Part shown: positions 16,244 through 24,002 of the stretch, piece by piece
Layout: each line of letters begins with the position of its first letter
Position numbering within the stretch: the stretch's first letter is position 1
Assembly: GCA_020634245.1 (NCBI GenBank)
Contig: JACKCC010000006.1
Coordinates: forward strand, 744,001 to 808,000
From: Ardenticatenaceae bacterium
GTDB lineage: Bacteria; Chloroflexota; Anaerolineae; Promineifilales; Promineifilaceae
Direction of reading: 5' to 3'
DNA: 64,000 bases
Position numbers and translations under genes: made by a program
The notes under the pieces: generated by a model
Database searches by the model: none
What the model was told of the DNA's origin: nothing
Seen by the model: only the letters and a program-made list of their open reading frames with translations

Positions 16244-16726
16244 TCAGTGTTCCTGCTGGTGGCGGGTATGGCTGGATGGTAGCAGCGTGGTGTGGCCTTG
16301 CTGGAAATAGGCAGTCCAGTTTCCATCGGGGATGGGGACACGGCCGTTCACGAATGCCATTTGGCCTACATAAACCCAGGCGGTAGTGGAACGGCCGTTT
16401 GCCAACGTCACCTCTCTAACCACGCGGCGATACCTGGCGGCCTCCGGTCTGAGCGGGTCGTATCCTTCCAGGAAATCCATGCGGGCAAGCACCACCTCGT
16501 AAAAATCGACGGCAATGGTAATAATCTGGCCTTGCACGGAATCGACCCCGGTTTCGACCAGCATTGGATAACCGCCCATGTTGTAGAGACGGCCGTTGCG
16601 CAACTGCGCATTTTCTACGCCGGTTTCCAGCCCCTGCCATAAAAAAGCATTCGGCTGACCAGGCAGCAGCGTACCATACACAAAAATCGGCAGCCTGAGT
16701 TCATCCTGCTTCGATCTTCCATCCAT
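16244..16726 (-). CDS. Gamma-glutamylcyclotransferase-like (AIG2/GGCT) protein
   Basis: Protein of 160 residues with the family entry LPIFVYGTLLPGQPN, the YGTL motif of the substrate pocket. Further along are YNMGGYPMLVETG, GQIITI and LDFLEGYDP-type spacing (seen as MDFLEGYDPLRP), giving the catalytic Glu region. TTAWVYVGQ closes the fold. Members act on gamma-glutamyl amines or peptides; the substrate is open. It stands alone between PFK and the tRNA gene. Three ACGGCCGT sites lie inside it. Confidence 0.85.
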   Translation of the reverse strand: MDGRSKQDELRLPIFVYGTLLPGQPNAFLWQGLETGVENAQLRNGRLYNMGGYPMLVETGVDSVQGQIITIAVDFYEVVLARMDFLEGYDPLRPEAARYRRVVREVTLANGRSTTAWVYVGQMAFVNGRVPIPDGNWTAYFQQGHTTLLPSSHTRHQQEH

Positions 16727-16793
16727 GATTTGTTATAATTTTGCCAGCCAACTAGCAGATGAGCTAACTAGCTGAAATGCTGGAGTGCTAAAC

Positions 16794-16865
16794 GCCCTCG
16801 TAGCTCAAGGGATAGAGCAATCGCCTCCTAAGCGATAGATGATGGTTCGAGTCCGTCCGGGGGTA
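16794..16865 (+). tRNA. tRNA-Arg (anticodon CCU)
   Basis: A full 72-base cloverleaf folds by eye. Acceptor stem GCCCTCG pairs with CGGGGGT (two wobble pairs). The D arm is GCTC/GAGC, the anticodon stem ATCGC/GCGAT with loop CTCCTAA giving CCT, and the T arm GATGG/CCGTC with loop TTCGAGT. The discriminator is A and no CCA is encoded. It reads AGG codons. An IS1-like element begins about 180 bases downstream. Confidence 0.93.
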
Positions 16866-17046
16866 CAAATAAGCGATCATTTCGAATCGCAAAATACTAG
16901 CGTTGAGCATTTTCTGGTCGGTTTACTCTTTGAGGAACGTCTTTCACGACCTTTTCGTTTATATCAATCAGAGTAACTATTTGGCAGTTATCAATGTGCA
17001 AACAGTTTTCATCCTCTGGTTCCAACTTTGGCAACTTTAATCATCA

Positions 17047-18239
17047 GGTAGTCCAGTGTGATTATCTCCAACCGCGCGGCGGGTAAACCGGAGTGAGGAG
17101 AATCTCACAAATTGATAAGATTGAATTGGCTAAACCGATGACCATAGCTGGCGACCTCTGTTCATACTTTTTTTACCCCTCGGCTCAGATAACAACCGCT
17201 TGAGGCTACGATGTTCACGACACCAGTTGTAAACCGTCATACCCCACCAACCCATTGCCTCTTTGGTTTCACCTTTGCTGGCAAAGGCCAGGGTTTTGCG
17301 CACCTGCGCCGCACTCATCAGCCGAGCTGTCCCATTGCGGCGTTCGATGGCCGATGTATTGGGGACATGGTATCCCAACCGCTCCAAAGCCAATTCAATT
17401 CGCTTTTTGCTGCCATGTGCATAGTGGATTTCCACTTCTTTGAGTCGATAGCCACTCTGGTGTTTGACGATTTGCACATGAGCCGCTGTTCGCGGAATGC
17501 GGAAACGGGCTTGGGGATGCGGGCCTCGTGTCCCTTGTCGCGGTGGATAGTAGGCCACACCAAATATCTCCTGAAACAAGGTGCGATAAGCTGCCAATCC
17601 ATCGGTGAACAAAGCCACCACATGGCGATTGTGCAAGCGCGCCGCCCCATCTTCCAGCAAACGACGAATCAAGATTGCGTCTCGCGCTCCTTGGACGTGA
17701 GCCAAGATGAACTTGCTCTTTGGGTCCATCAATTCTGCTTCCCAGGCTGGTTGCGCCTTGCTGCCAGCAAACCCGTGCCGCTCATCGGCTTGCAGTTCGG
17801 TAACGGCGACATCTTGTACTTCTTGCTCATGGTATTGTTGCCCGTGTCTCCCCGTTTTCTGATTCAAGCGGCGCACGGTGCTGGCGTCCACCTTCACCAA
17901 GCGGGCGGTACCCTTGATGCTGCATCCGTCGGCCAGATGCTCGGCCACCGAAACAGCTTTTGCCTCTGGAATTTTACTATTCCACAAGGCCGTGTTTTTG
18001 CGTTCGCTGAATTCCTGCTGGCAGCAGCGACAACGCAAGTAACGAATGTTGTCCCGACCATGGATTTTTCTGATTATCAAATTGCTGCAACCTTTTTTGC
18101 CGTATAGGTCGCAGTCTGGGTTGACACATGCTAAACTTTCCAAAGGGGGTCTGGTTGTATTTTTTTCTTTCATGCGGTAATTCTACCGCTTACTCCAGAC
18201 CTCCGTCTTATGGGTCGGTGATAATCTCACCTGACCACC
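17047..18239. mobile_element. IS1-like insertion sequence
   Basis: A transposase gene is flanked by 27-base imperfect terminal inverted repeats: left 17047-17073, right 18213-18239, 21 of 27 identical, both starting GGT as in IS1 family ends. Total about 1193 bases. No clear target duplication: the left flank TAATCATCA and right flank AATGAAGAC agree only in part, suggesting an old insertion or a neighbouring rearrangement. It contains no ACGGCCGT site. Confidence 0.75.
17130..18173 (-). CDS. IS1-like transposase
   Basis: Protein of 347 residues. The N-terminus has a zinc-binding region: CVNPDCDLYGKKGCSN and YLRCRCCQQEFSERKNT. A helix-turn-helix follows (GTARLVKVDASTVRRLNQKT), then a DDE domain. 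The likely acidic triad is Asp in LQADERHGF, Asp in ALFTDGLAAY, and Glu in SAIERRNGTARLM. Order and zinc finger fit the IS1 group of DDE transposases, though the family name is from memory of motifs. The reading frame is intact, so the element may still be active. Confidence 0.8.
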   Translation of the reverse strand: MKEKNTTRPPLESLACVNPDCDLYGKKGCSNLIIRKIHGRDNIRYLRCRCCQQEFSERKNTALWNSKIPEAKAVSVAEHLADGCSIKGTARLVKVDASTVRRLNQKTGRHGQQYHEQEVQDVAVTELQADERHGFAGSKAQPAWEAELMDPKSKFILAHVQGARDAILIRRLLEDGAARLHNRHVVALFTDGLAAYRTLFQEIFGVAYYPPRQGTRGPHPQARFRIPRTAAHVQIVKHQSGYRLKEVEIHYAHGSKKRIELALERLGYHVPNTSAIERRNGTARLMSAAQVRKTLAFASKGETKEAMGWWGMTVYNWCREHRSLKRLLSEPRGKKSMNRGRQLWSSV

Positions 18240-18270
18240 AATGAAGACTCCGTTACCTTAAAAAAGATAT

Positions 18271-18295
18271 TACCTTCATCAGCATGATGAAGGTA
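18271..18295. repeat. Perfect hairpin, possible remnant of an ISNCY-type end
   Basis: Arms TACCTTCATCA (18271-18281) and TGATGAAGGTA (18285-18295) with loop GCA. Together with the preceding AAAAAAGATAT, it resembles the inner left end of the ISNCY-like element at about 20570-20612 (AAAAAGTGTTACCTTCGCA...). It may be a leftover end of a related element next to the IS1-like copy. Confidence 0.5.
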
Positions 18296-18413
18296 CACAA
18301 TAAATGTTAACAGAGCCAAGAAGAACGGGCAATGTAGATGAACGATTGTCCAATCTCGAACGAGATGAGCATAATTACCTAGCAGAAGGTTGAACAGCTT
18401 TTTTCTTTTTCAT

Positions 18414-19172
18414 TCAGGTCGATTTTTGGCCGATGATAATGCCCTCCTGAAGCATGAAAGTTGTTCCTGTGGCCGCAACGGTTGGCTGCAAAAAGGCTTT
18501 TGCCTCTCCTTCAACTTCGGATAACATGGCACGTAAATTCTGCTGCATCGTTGGAGTGTGACGTGCTGCCCATTTGTCGAATTCCATTTGTTTGGTGATG
18601 GTTTCATGCTGTAGAATGGCGAGTCCGGAAGCTTGATAGAGAGTCAACCATTCATCTGTGGTCAGGCAACGGCCGTGACTGGGATCCCGTAACTTCTCAA
18701 ACGCATTCACATAGTCACCGGCCGGTCCGGCGGGCACGACATTATCCACAACCGCCAAAATCCCGCCAGGGCGCAGTACACGAGCTGCTTCACGAACAAA
18801 CAGCGCCACATCCCCAAAATGATGAGGCGCAATGCGGCAAGTCACCAGATCGAAACTGGCATCATCGTAAGGCAAAACTTCGGCATCGGCCGTTTCCACT
18901 GTCACATTGGCAAAACCACGCTCCTGTGCCTGCTGCTGCGCCAATACCAACATTTCTGGTGTAATGTCCGTAGCCCACACATGGGCCACATGCGGCGCAA
19001 AAATGAAAGCCGTGTGCCCGGCTGCTGTCGCAATATCCAGCATTTTCCATGCTGGCTGTGGTTTCACCAATTCCACCAGACGGGCCAGACTGGCTCCTTT
19101 GGCATGTGGTTGACTCGTCACATACGCGGCCGCGTTTGCGCCAAATTGTTCCTTAATCAAAGATTTGCTCAT
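18414..19172 (-). CDS. Class I SAM-dependent methyltransferase (UbiE/COQ5-like)
   Basis: Protein of 252 residues. Motif I is LDIATAAGHTAFIFAP, slightly degenerate compared with the usual DxGxGxG. Motif II is WATDITPEMLVLAQQQA, and then VETADAEVLPYDDASFDLVT and the post-motif VREAARVLRPGGILAVVDNV. It most resembles methyltransferases acting on small molecules or lipids; the substrate is unknown. The gene is alone and divergent from the response-regulator-like gene. Confidence 0.87.
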   Translation of the reverse strand: MSKSLIKEQFGANAAAYVTSQPHAKGASLARLVELVKPQPAWKMLDIATAAGHTAFIFAPHVAHVWATDITPEMLVLAQQQAQERGFANVTVETADAEVLPYDDASFDLVTCRIAPHHFGDVALFVREAARVLRPGGILAVVDNVVPAGPAGDYVNAFEKLRDPSHGRCLTTDEWLTLYQASGLAILQHETITKQMEFDKWAARHTPTMQQNLRAMLSEVEGEAKAFLQPTVAATGTTFMLQEGIIIGQKST

Positions 19173-19320
19173 AAATTGTCTCCAAAACTAATACGGGCAT
19201 TATCATCTGAATAATTGGATTCTGAAACAAATTTACCGGGTTATACTGCGGATTGATAAAATAGCAACAGGAATGGTTGATTTTTCTTGTAAGATGTCCC
19301 TGAAATGTTACCATTTTGAT

Positions 19321-19348
19321 TTGCACGGTATTGTTTTCTGCCTATAAT
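19321..19348 (+). promoter_or_regulatory. Sigma-70-type promoter of the regulator gene
   Basis: TTGCAC (19321-19326), 16-base spacer, TATAAT (19343-19348). The start codon lies about 40 bases further on, after an AAGGAAGGG ribosome site. Confidence 0.65.
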
Positions 19349-19388
19349 GTCTTGACATTTGAATTCAATTTTTTAAGGAAGGGCATTG

Positions 19389-20090
19389 ATGCAGGAGGCG
19401 GTTATTCTGTTGGTGGAGGCAAAGCGTGCTGGCGGCGACTCGATGGCACCTGCTTTAACCAAAGCTGGCTATGAGCTAAAAGTAGTTCATACGGGAACGG
19501 CCGCATACGATCTGGTCAAAGATTTTGTGCCCGATCTAGTCATTTTTGATGCATCTTCCATGCGTTCCAGTGGTAGTCGAAGCTGCCGCCGGCTGCGGCG
19601 CGAATTAGGGGAAGCCATTCCCATCATTCACAGCCGTGCCCTTAACGAAATCGAAGACTCCACTGCCGAAGCGGATATATATTTAGAGCATCCTTTCACA
19701 GCGCGGAAGTTATTGAATCGGGTTCGGGCCTTGCTGCCGGCCGATGAAGTGAATGGCGAAGTGGTGCGCTGCGGCGGCATTACCCTATATCTATCCAAAC
19801 CATCCGTTGAGGTTATTGGGAAAAGTGAATGCCGGTTGACGCCCAAACTGGCTAATCTTCTGGAAGAATTTGTCCGTCACCCCAATGAAATTATCAGCCG
19901 CCGGCAGTTGATGCAAAATGTATGGAATACGGATTATATTGGTGATACGCGTACGCTGGACGTACACATTCGCTGGATGCGTGAGATCATTGAAGTTGAT
20001 CCAGCTAAACCCAAGTTGTTAAAAACAGTTCGGGGAAAAGGATACGTTTTTACTGTCCCGCCTCCTGAAAAAGCTGACTGTCAGGAATAA
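19389..20090 (+). CDS. OmpR-type winged-helix regulator with degenerate receiver domain
   Basis: Protein of 233 residues. I take the ATG at 19389 over the TTG just before it because AAGGAAGGG lies at good distance. Residues 1-115 have the receiver fold (ILLVEAKRAGGDSMAPALTK, PDLVIFDASSM, YLEHPFTARKLLNRVRALL). The acidic pair after LLVE is missing and the conserved Lys before PF is His, although the phospho-acceptor Asp in VIFDAS remains. Residues 130-225 are a normal OmpR DNA-binding domain (RRQLMQNVWNTDYIGDTRTL, then RGKGYVF). No sensor kinase is nearby, so it probably works without ordinary phosphorylation. Confidence 0.88.
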   Translation: MQEAVILLVEAKRAGGDSMAPALTKAGYELKVVHTGTAAYDLVKDFVPDLVIFDASSMRSSGSRSCRRLRRELGEAIPIIHSRALNEIEDSTAEADIYLEHPFTARKLLNRVRALLPADEVNGEVVRCGGITLYLSKPSVEVIGKSECRLTPKLANLLEEFVRHPNEIISRRQLMQNVWNTDYIGDTRTLDVHIRWMREIIEVDPAKPKLLKTVRGKGYVFTVPPPEKADCQE

Positions 20091-20117
20091 AAACGCCACC
20101 TTTTTAGGTGGCGTTTA
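20091..20117. terminator. Bidirectional intrinsic terminator
   Basis: AACGCCACC (20092-20100) pairs with GGTGGCGTT (20107-20115). Flanking A- and T-runs serve both the plus-strand regulator gene and the minus-strand rpsT gene. Confidence 0.9.
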
Positions 20118-20144
20118 TGTGTTAAATTGGACCTTTTAACGTTT

Positions 20145-20423
20145 TTATTCAGCTGCGGCGGTTTTAGCTGCAGCCAGGGCGGCCATCAAACGACCTTTGC
20201 GCCGGCTGGCGTTGCCGGGATGCAAAACGTGTTTGCGGGCTGCTTTGTCTAATGTGCTGCATGCAGTTTGCACAGCTTCTTCGGCCGCTGCCATATCACC
20301 ACTGGCAATCAGTTGGCGTGCTTTTTTGACATATGTCCGTGCGGCAGCTTTATAACGACGATTGTCTTCCGTTCGTTTCGCGGTTTGCCGAATGCGCTTC
20401 TTTGCAGATTGTATATTAGCCAA
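20145..20423 (-). CDS. rpsT: 30S ribosomal protein S20
   Basis: Basic, all-helical protein of 92 residues beginning MANIQSAKKRIRQTAKRTED and continuing NRRYKAAARTYVKKA, which is the S20 signature. The end has KAARKHVLHPGNASRRKGRL, as in other S20 proteins. It binds 16S rRNA early in 30S assembly. The gene is monocistronic and shares the bidirectional terminator with the regulator gene. Confidence 0.96.
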   Translation of the reverse strand: MANIQSAKKRIRQTAKRTEDNRRYKAAARTYVKKARQLIASGDMAAAEEAVQTACSTLDKAARKHVLHPGNASRRKGRLMAALAAAKTAAAE

Positions 20424-20523
20424 AATCCATATCCTCCGTATAAATGCCTATCTGTATTTTCTAATCACAGAGGCGTGAGAGCCGAATGATAATAACACAT
20501 AAGTTCAGGAGTGCCAAACCGAA

Positions 20524-21791
20524 TTGCCTCAAAAAAAATGTTACCCAAGAAAGGGTCGTTGAATCATAAAAAGTGTTACCTTCGCAACCATGATGGATGC
20601 GAAAATGAGTCAACACAGTAAACGAGAGTTAGTCCAGCGTCTGCAACCGAGATACCTCAAAGCAGACCGCAAAGAGAAAACAAAGATTTTGGATGAGTTT
20701 GTGGCTGTAACCGGCCTACACCGCAAGGCAGCGATCCGCCGCCTGCGCCAACAAAATCAGCCAAAGCGAGAGCGTCGTGGTCGGCAGAAAATCTATACAG
20801 GCAGCGTGGTGAGCGCCCTGACCCAAATCTGGCGCATTTGTGGCGGTATCTGCGGCAAGCGGCTCCAGCCTATCTTGGCCGATATGGTCACTTCCCTGGA
20901 GCGACATCAGGAACTCGCGCTGGATCAGGAAACCAAGAGGCTGGTCTTGGCGGTTAGTCCGGCCACCATTGACCGATTGTTACAGCCGTTCAAGACCAGC
21001 CAGCAGCGGGGTCAAAGTACGACGAAGCCTGGGGGGCTGCTCAAACACCAAATCCCGGTACGCACCTTTGCAGACTGGGATGACACTCAAGCCGGATTTG
21101 TCGAGATAGACCTGGTGGCTCACTGTGGTGAAAGTACAGCCGGACAGTTTCTATGCTCCTTCACCGCCACCGATGTGGCCACTGGCTGGACGGAGTGTTT
21201 CAGCTTACGGCACCGCTCACAAATCGCTGTGACTGAGGCGCTAGACCAGCTACGACAACGTTTACCTTTTCCACTTTTGGGCATTGATTCTGACAATGAC
21301 AGTGTCTTTATCAATGACCTGATTCTGAACGATTGCCAAATGCACAAGATTACCTTCACCCGTTGTCGCCCTTACAAGAAAAACGACCAATGTTTTGTTG
21401 AACAGAAAAACTGGTCAATTGTGCGCCACACCATTGGCTATCAACGGTTTGAATCCCAGGCGGCTCACCAATTGCTGGGTGACATCTATGCTGAGTTACA
21501 TCTCTACACCAATCTATTTCAGCCAACCTTCAAGTTGGTGAGCAAAAAGCGTACCGGCGCGAAGGTGTACAAGAAGTATGAAACGCCCAAGACGCCCTTG
21601 CAACGGGTATTGGACATGAAGCTGCTTTCGCCTGAAAATAGTGACCTGTGGCAGGCGACATATCGGGACACCAATCCGGCTCAATGCCGCCGCAATATTG
21701 ATGAGAAAGTGAAGCAATTAGTGCGATTGGGAAAGTAACATGCTTTTTGAGGCAACGACTACCCCTTCGGTAACATTTTCTATTGAGGCAA
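20524..21791. mobile_element. ISNCY-like insertion sequence with bipartite ends
   Basis: The outer ends match: TTGCCTC-A-tract-TGTTACC at 20524-20545 and its inverted copy ending at 21791. Each end has a second, inner TGTTAC box: 20574-20580 on the left, about 21736-21755 on the right. The ends are thus double, about 55 bases long. Length about 1268 bases. No certain target duplication was found. It contains no ACGGCCGT site. Confidence 0.75.
20590..21738 (+). CDS. ISNCY-type DDE transposase (integrase-like core)
   Basis: Protein of 382 residues. The N-terminal region is helical with a helix-turn-helix (VAVTGLHRKAAIRRLRQ). The catalytic core has Asp in GFVEIDLVAHCG, Asp in LLGIDSDNDSVF, and Glu in CFVEQKNWSIVR. 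The run RCRPYKKNDQCFVEQKNW is characteristic of a group annotated as ISNCY. The C-terminal part (PLQRVLDMKLLSPENSD) also fits. The frame is intact. A hairpin (TTCGCAACC/GGATGCGAA) overlaps the start region and may limit expression. Confidence 0.82.
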   Translation: MMDAKMSQHSKRELVQRLQPRYLKADRKEKTKILDEFVAVTGLHRKAAIRRLRQQNQPKRERRGRQKIYTGSVVSALTQIWRICGGICGKRLQPILADMVTSLERHQELALDQETKRLVLAVSPATIDRLLQPFKTSQQRGQSTTKPGGLLKHQIPVRTFADWDDTQAGFVEIDLVAHCGESTAGQFLCSFTATDVATGWTECFSLRHRSQIAVTEALDQLRQRLPFPLLGIDSDNDSVFINDLILNDCQMHKITFTRCRPYKKNDQCFVEQKNWSIVRHTIGYQRFESQAAHQLLGDIYAELHLYTNLFQPTFKLVSKKRTGAKVYKKYETPKTPLQRVLDMKLLSPENSDLWQATYRDTNPAQCRRNIDEKVKQLVRLGK

Positions 21792-21847
21792 CGCGCAAAC
21801 AAAAATAAAGCTTTTTGTACTATTAATTTTGGAATAATGTTTGAGGT

Positions 21848-21876
21848 TGGTGTCCTTGTTTGTTGGCGTTATACTG
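21848..21876 (+). promoter_or_regulatory. Candidate promoter of hpt
   Basis: TTGGTG (21848-21853), 17-base spacer, TATACT (21871-21876). The hpt ATG follows after an AGAGGAGAG ribosome site. Confidence 0.55.
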
Positions 21877-21910
21877 CTGAAGTTGATGAAACAAGAAAGA
21901 GGAGAGAATT

Positions 21911-22450
21911 ATGACTTTACACCCTGATTTGGCCCGTGTTTTGGTACCTGAAGATACGATTCAGGCGCATGTTAAGGTGTTGGCCCATCAAATATCCCAG
22001 GATTACGCTAATGTGGAGCGTTTGTATTTGATTGGCGTTTTGCGCGGTGCGTTTATGTTTCTGGCTGATTTGGCGCGGTATTTGACGATTCCGCACACTG
22101 TGGATTTTATGGCGGTGTCTAGTTATGGCAAAACGGCCGTTTCCGGGGCCGTTCGTATCGTCATGGATGTGCGGGAGCCGCTGGTTAACGAACACGTGAT
22201 GATTGTGGAAGATATTGTAGACAGTGGCAGGACGTTGAGTTACCTTTATAAAACGCTGCAAGGGCGGCAGCCGGCGTCGTTGAAGACGTGTGCTCTGGTC
22301 AGCAAAAATCGGGCGCAGGTCGATGTGCCGGTTGATTATTTGGGATTTCATATTCCTGACGTGTGGGTGGTGGGTTATGGTCTGGATTACGCCGACAAGC
22401 ATCGCACACTACCTTTTATTGCCGAGTTGAAAGAGGAAGTTTACAAATAG
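21911..22450 (+). CDS. hpt: Hypoxanthine phosphoribosyltransferase
   Basis: Purine-salvage enzyme of 179 residues that joins PRPP to hypoxanthine or guanine. The PRPP loop is VMIVEDIVDSGRTLSYL, the early PPi loop lies in LIGVLRGAFMFLADL, and the base-binding end reads FHIPDVWVVGYGLDYADKHR, then LPFIAEL. Lengths and motif order are normal. A promoter and strong ribosome site precede it; the TIM-barrel gene starts five bases after its stop, so they probably share a message. Confidence 0.95.
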   Translation: MTLHPDLARVLVPEDTIQAHVKVLAHQISQDYANVERLYLIGVLRGAFMFLADLARYLTIPHTVDFMAVSSYGKTAVSGAVRIVMDVREPLVNEHVMIVEDIVDSGRTLSYLYKTLQGRQPASLKTCALVSKNRAQVDVPVDYLGFHIPDVWVVGYGLDYADKHRTLPFIAELKEEVYK

Positions 22451-22455
22451 CTGTG

Positions 22456-23262
22456 ATGTGGACAAAGCAAAAATTAGGGGTGTCGGGGTGGACGTTTGGG
22501 CAACGGCCGTTACCCGATATCTCCGCCCGTACCCAAGCCCTCAATTACGACGGCCTGACACTGACTGTTGACCCGGAGCGGGACACGGCCGTATCCATTC
22601 AACAAACGCTAGCTGCCCATAATCTGGAGCTGTTTGCCATCGCCCCGCCGGAACTGGATGTGGCCCATTCCGAAACGGCCGTACGCCAGTCGGCCATCGC
22701 CACTTACCTGAAATTGGTTGATTTTGCCGCTGAGTTGGAACGGCCGTTACTGATTGTGCGTAGCATGAAGGGGCGGAACCGGCCCCTGGCGACGCTGGCT
22801 GCGGAAATGGGGTGGTTGGCAACGGCCGTTGCCCAAATCGCCCAATACGCCGCCGAAAAAGAAGTGCGCGTAGTCATTGAAGTGCTCAACCGGTATGAAA
22901 CGCACCTGGTCAACACCGGCGCGGCGGCGCTGGCCCTGCTCGAAACAGTAGGCCTGGACAACGTAGGCATCATGCTCAACGCCTTCCACATGAACATCGA
23001 GGAGCAGGATGCGGCGACGGTAATGCGCCAGGCGGGCGACCGGTTGTGGCTGTTTGCCATGAGTGATTCCAACCGGCGGGCCATTGGGCAGGGACATACC
23101 AAGTTAGGCAACCATTTGTGGGCGTTGGAGGATATCGGCTACGAAGGCCCCATCATTTTGGAATGTTTGCCGCCCAATGTTGACCCGGTACGGCCGTTCC
23201 TCGACGACCAATCCTTAGAGGTTCTGGAACGTTATTTGCGCGACTCCCGCACCTGGTTTTAA
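22456..23262 (+). CDS. Sugar phosphate isomerase/epimerase-like TIM-barrel protein
   Basis: Protein of 268 residues from the ATG at 22456 (MWTKQKLGVSGWTFGQRPLP); an upstream in-frame start inside hpt is unlikely. The xylose-isomerase/AP-endonuclease-2 fold is suggested by LVDFAAELERPLLIVRS, VVIEVLNRYETHLVNT, VGIMLNAFHMNIEEQD and PIILECLPP. The metal-binding Glu, Asp and His positions appear present in part; HMN replaces the usual HxN-type loop. Substrate is unknown. Five ACGGCCGT-type palindromes are packed into the first half. Confidence 0.8.
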   Translation: MWTKQKLGVSGWTFGQRPLPDISARTQALNYDGLTLTVDPERDTAVSIQQTLAAHNLELFAIAPPELDVAHSETAVRQSAIATYLKLVDFAAELERPLLIVRSMKGRNRPLATLAAEMGWLATAVAQIAQYAAEKEVRVVIEVLNRYETHLVNTGAAALALLETVGLDNVGIMLNAFHMNIEEQDAATVMRQAGDRLWLFAMSDSNRRAIGQGHTKLGNHLWALEDIGYEGPIILECLPPNVDPVRPFLDDQSLEVLERYLRDSRTWF

Positions 23263-23286
23263 GAAACATTGAGAATCGTTATAATA

Positions 23287-23318
23287 AGCTGGTCAGCCGA
23301 TTCGCACGCTGACCAGCT
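23287..23318 (+). other. Leader hairpin before the cyclophilin gene
   Basis: Perfect 11-base arms AGCTGGTCAGC (23287-23297) and GCTGACCAGCT (23308-23318). A TATAAT lies directly upstream at 23280-23285, so the stem starts at about the expected transcript start. It ends before the AAGGAG ribosome site and may stabilise the 5' end. Confidence 0.55.
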
Positions 23319-23335
23319 AAAACAAGGAGATTAAA

Positions 23336-23818
23336 ATGGCTAAACAATGGAATTCGCCCCCGGCAATGCAAATCGACCCGGAAAAATCGTATCAAGTTTC
23401 GATGGAGACCAGCAAGGGGACGATTGAGATTGAACTGTATCCCCAATACGCACCCAAAACCGTCAACAACTTCGTATTTCTGACCCGCGAGGGTTATTAT
23501 GATGGTGTTACTTTTCACCGCGTCATCAGCAACTTTGTGATTCAGGGCGGCGACCCGACGGGAACCGGCCGCGGCGGCCCTGGTTATCGTTTTGAAGATG
23601 AGTTTGCGGGCAACCCGCTCAAGCATGGCACCGGTTTTTTGTCGATGGCCAACGCTGGCCCCGGCACGAACGGCAGCCAGTTTTTCATCACTCATTCGCC
23701 GCAGCCGCATTTGGACGGCCGTCACACAGTGTTCGGTAAAGTTACCAGCGGGCAGGACGTGGTTAACGCCATCCGCCAGGGCGACAAGATGACGAAGGTG
23801 ACTGTTACCGAGTCGTAA
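23336..23818 (+). CDS. Cyclophilin-type peptidylprolyl isomerase
   Basis: Cytoplasmic cyclophilin of 160 residues without a signal peptide. Active-site and fold motifs: GVTFHRVISNFVIQGGDPTG, then GRGGPGYRFEDEF, GFLSMANAGPGTNGSQFFIT and HTVFGKVTSGQDVV. The catalytic Arg (FHRV) and the Phe/Gln set are present. It speeds cis-trans isomerisation of prolyl bonds. An AAGGAG ribosome site precedes the ATG; an intrinsic terminator made from two ACGGCCGT palindromes follows. Confidence 0.95.
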   Translation: MAKQWNSPPAMQIDPEKSYQVSMETSKGTIEIELYPQYAPKTVNNFVFLTREGYYDGVTFHRVISNFVIQGGDPTGTGRGGPGYRFEDEFAGNPLKHGTGFLSMANAGPGTNGSQFFITHSPQPHLDGRHTVFGKVTSGQDVVNAIRQGDKMTKVTVTES

Positions 23819-23845
23819 CCGGCCCATTCTGATTGTTTGTCGATG

Positions 23846-23880
23846 AACGGCCGTTTCTTTTCAGGAACGGCCGTTTTTTT
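23846..23880 (+). terminator. Intrinsic terminator formed by two copies of AACGGCCGTT
   Basis: AACGGCCGTT at 23846-23855 and again at 23866-23875, followed by a T-run through 23880. Because the unit is self-complementary, the two copies pair as the terminator stem after the cyclophilin gene. Confidence 0.85.
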
Positions 23881-23890
23881 GTGCCTGCAT

Positions 23891-23983
23891 ATGACATTTG
23901 TCATATTTTTACCATGCAAGTTGTCACTTGCATGGCCGCTTGTCAGTTGTGTATACTGTGTGCATGCAAGTGCTTGCTTGCAT
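23891..23983 (+). promoter_or_regulatory. Promoter and operator region of the TetR operon
   Basis: Promoter: TTGCAT (23929-23934), 17-base spacer, TATACT (23952-23957). Three palindromes surround it: ATGACATTTGTCAT (23891-23904), CATGCAAGT-TGTC-ACTTGCATG (23913-23934, covering the -35) and ATGCAAG-TGCTTG-CTTGCAT (23964-23983, just after the -10). The last two share the half-site ATGCAAG and are likely TetR operators giving autorepression. Confidence 0.7.
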
Positions 23984-24002
23984 CAGTAAAAAGGAAACAA
24001 AG

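Noticed and set aside
16866..17046. Attachment site or small gene after the tRNA
   Set aside because: No repeat of the tRNA end and no supported frame was found.
17211..18107. Long plus-strand frame opposite the IS1-like transposase
   Set aside because: It is an antisense frame of a clear transposase with no motifs or ribosome site.
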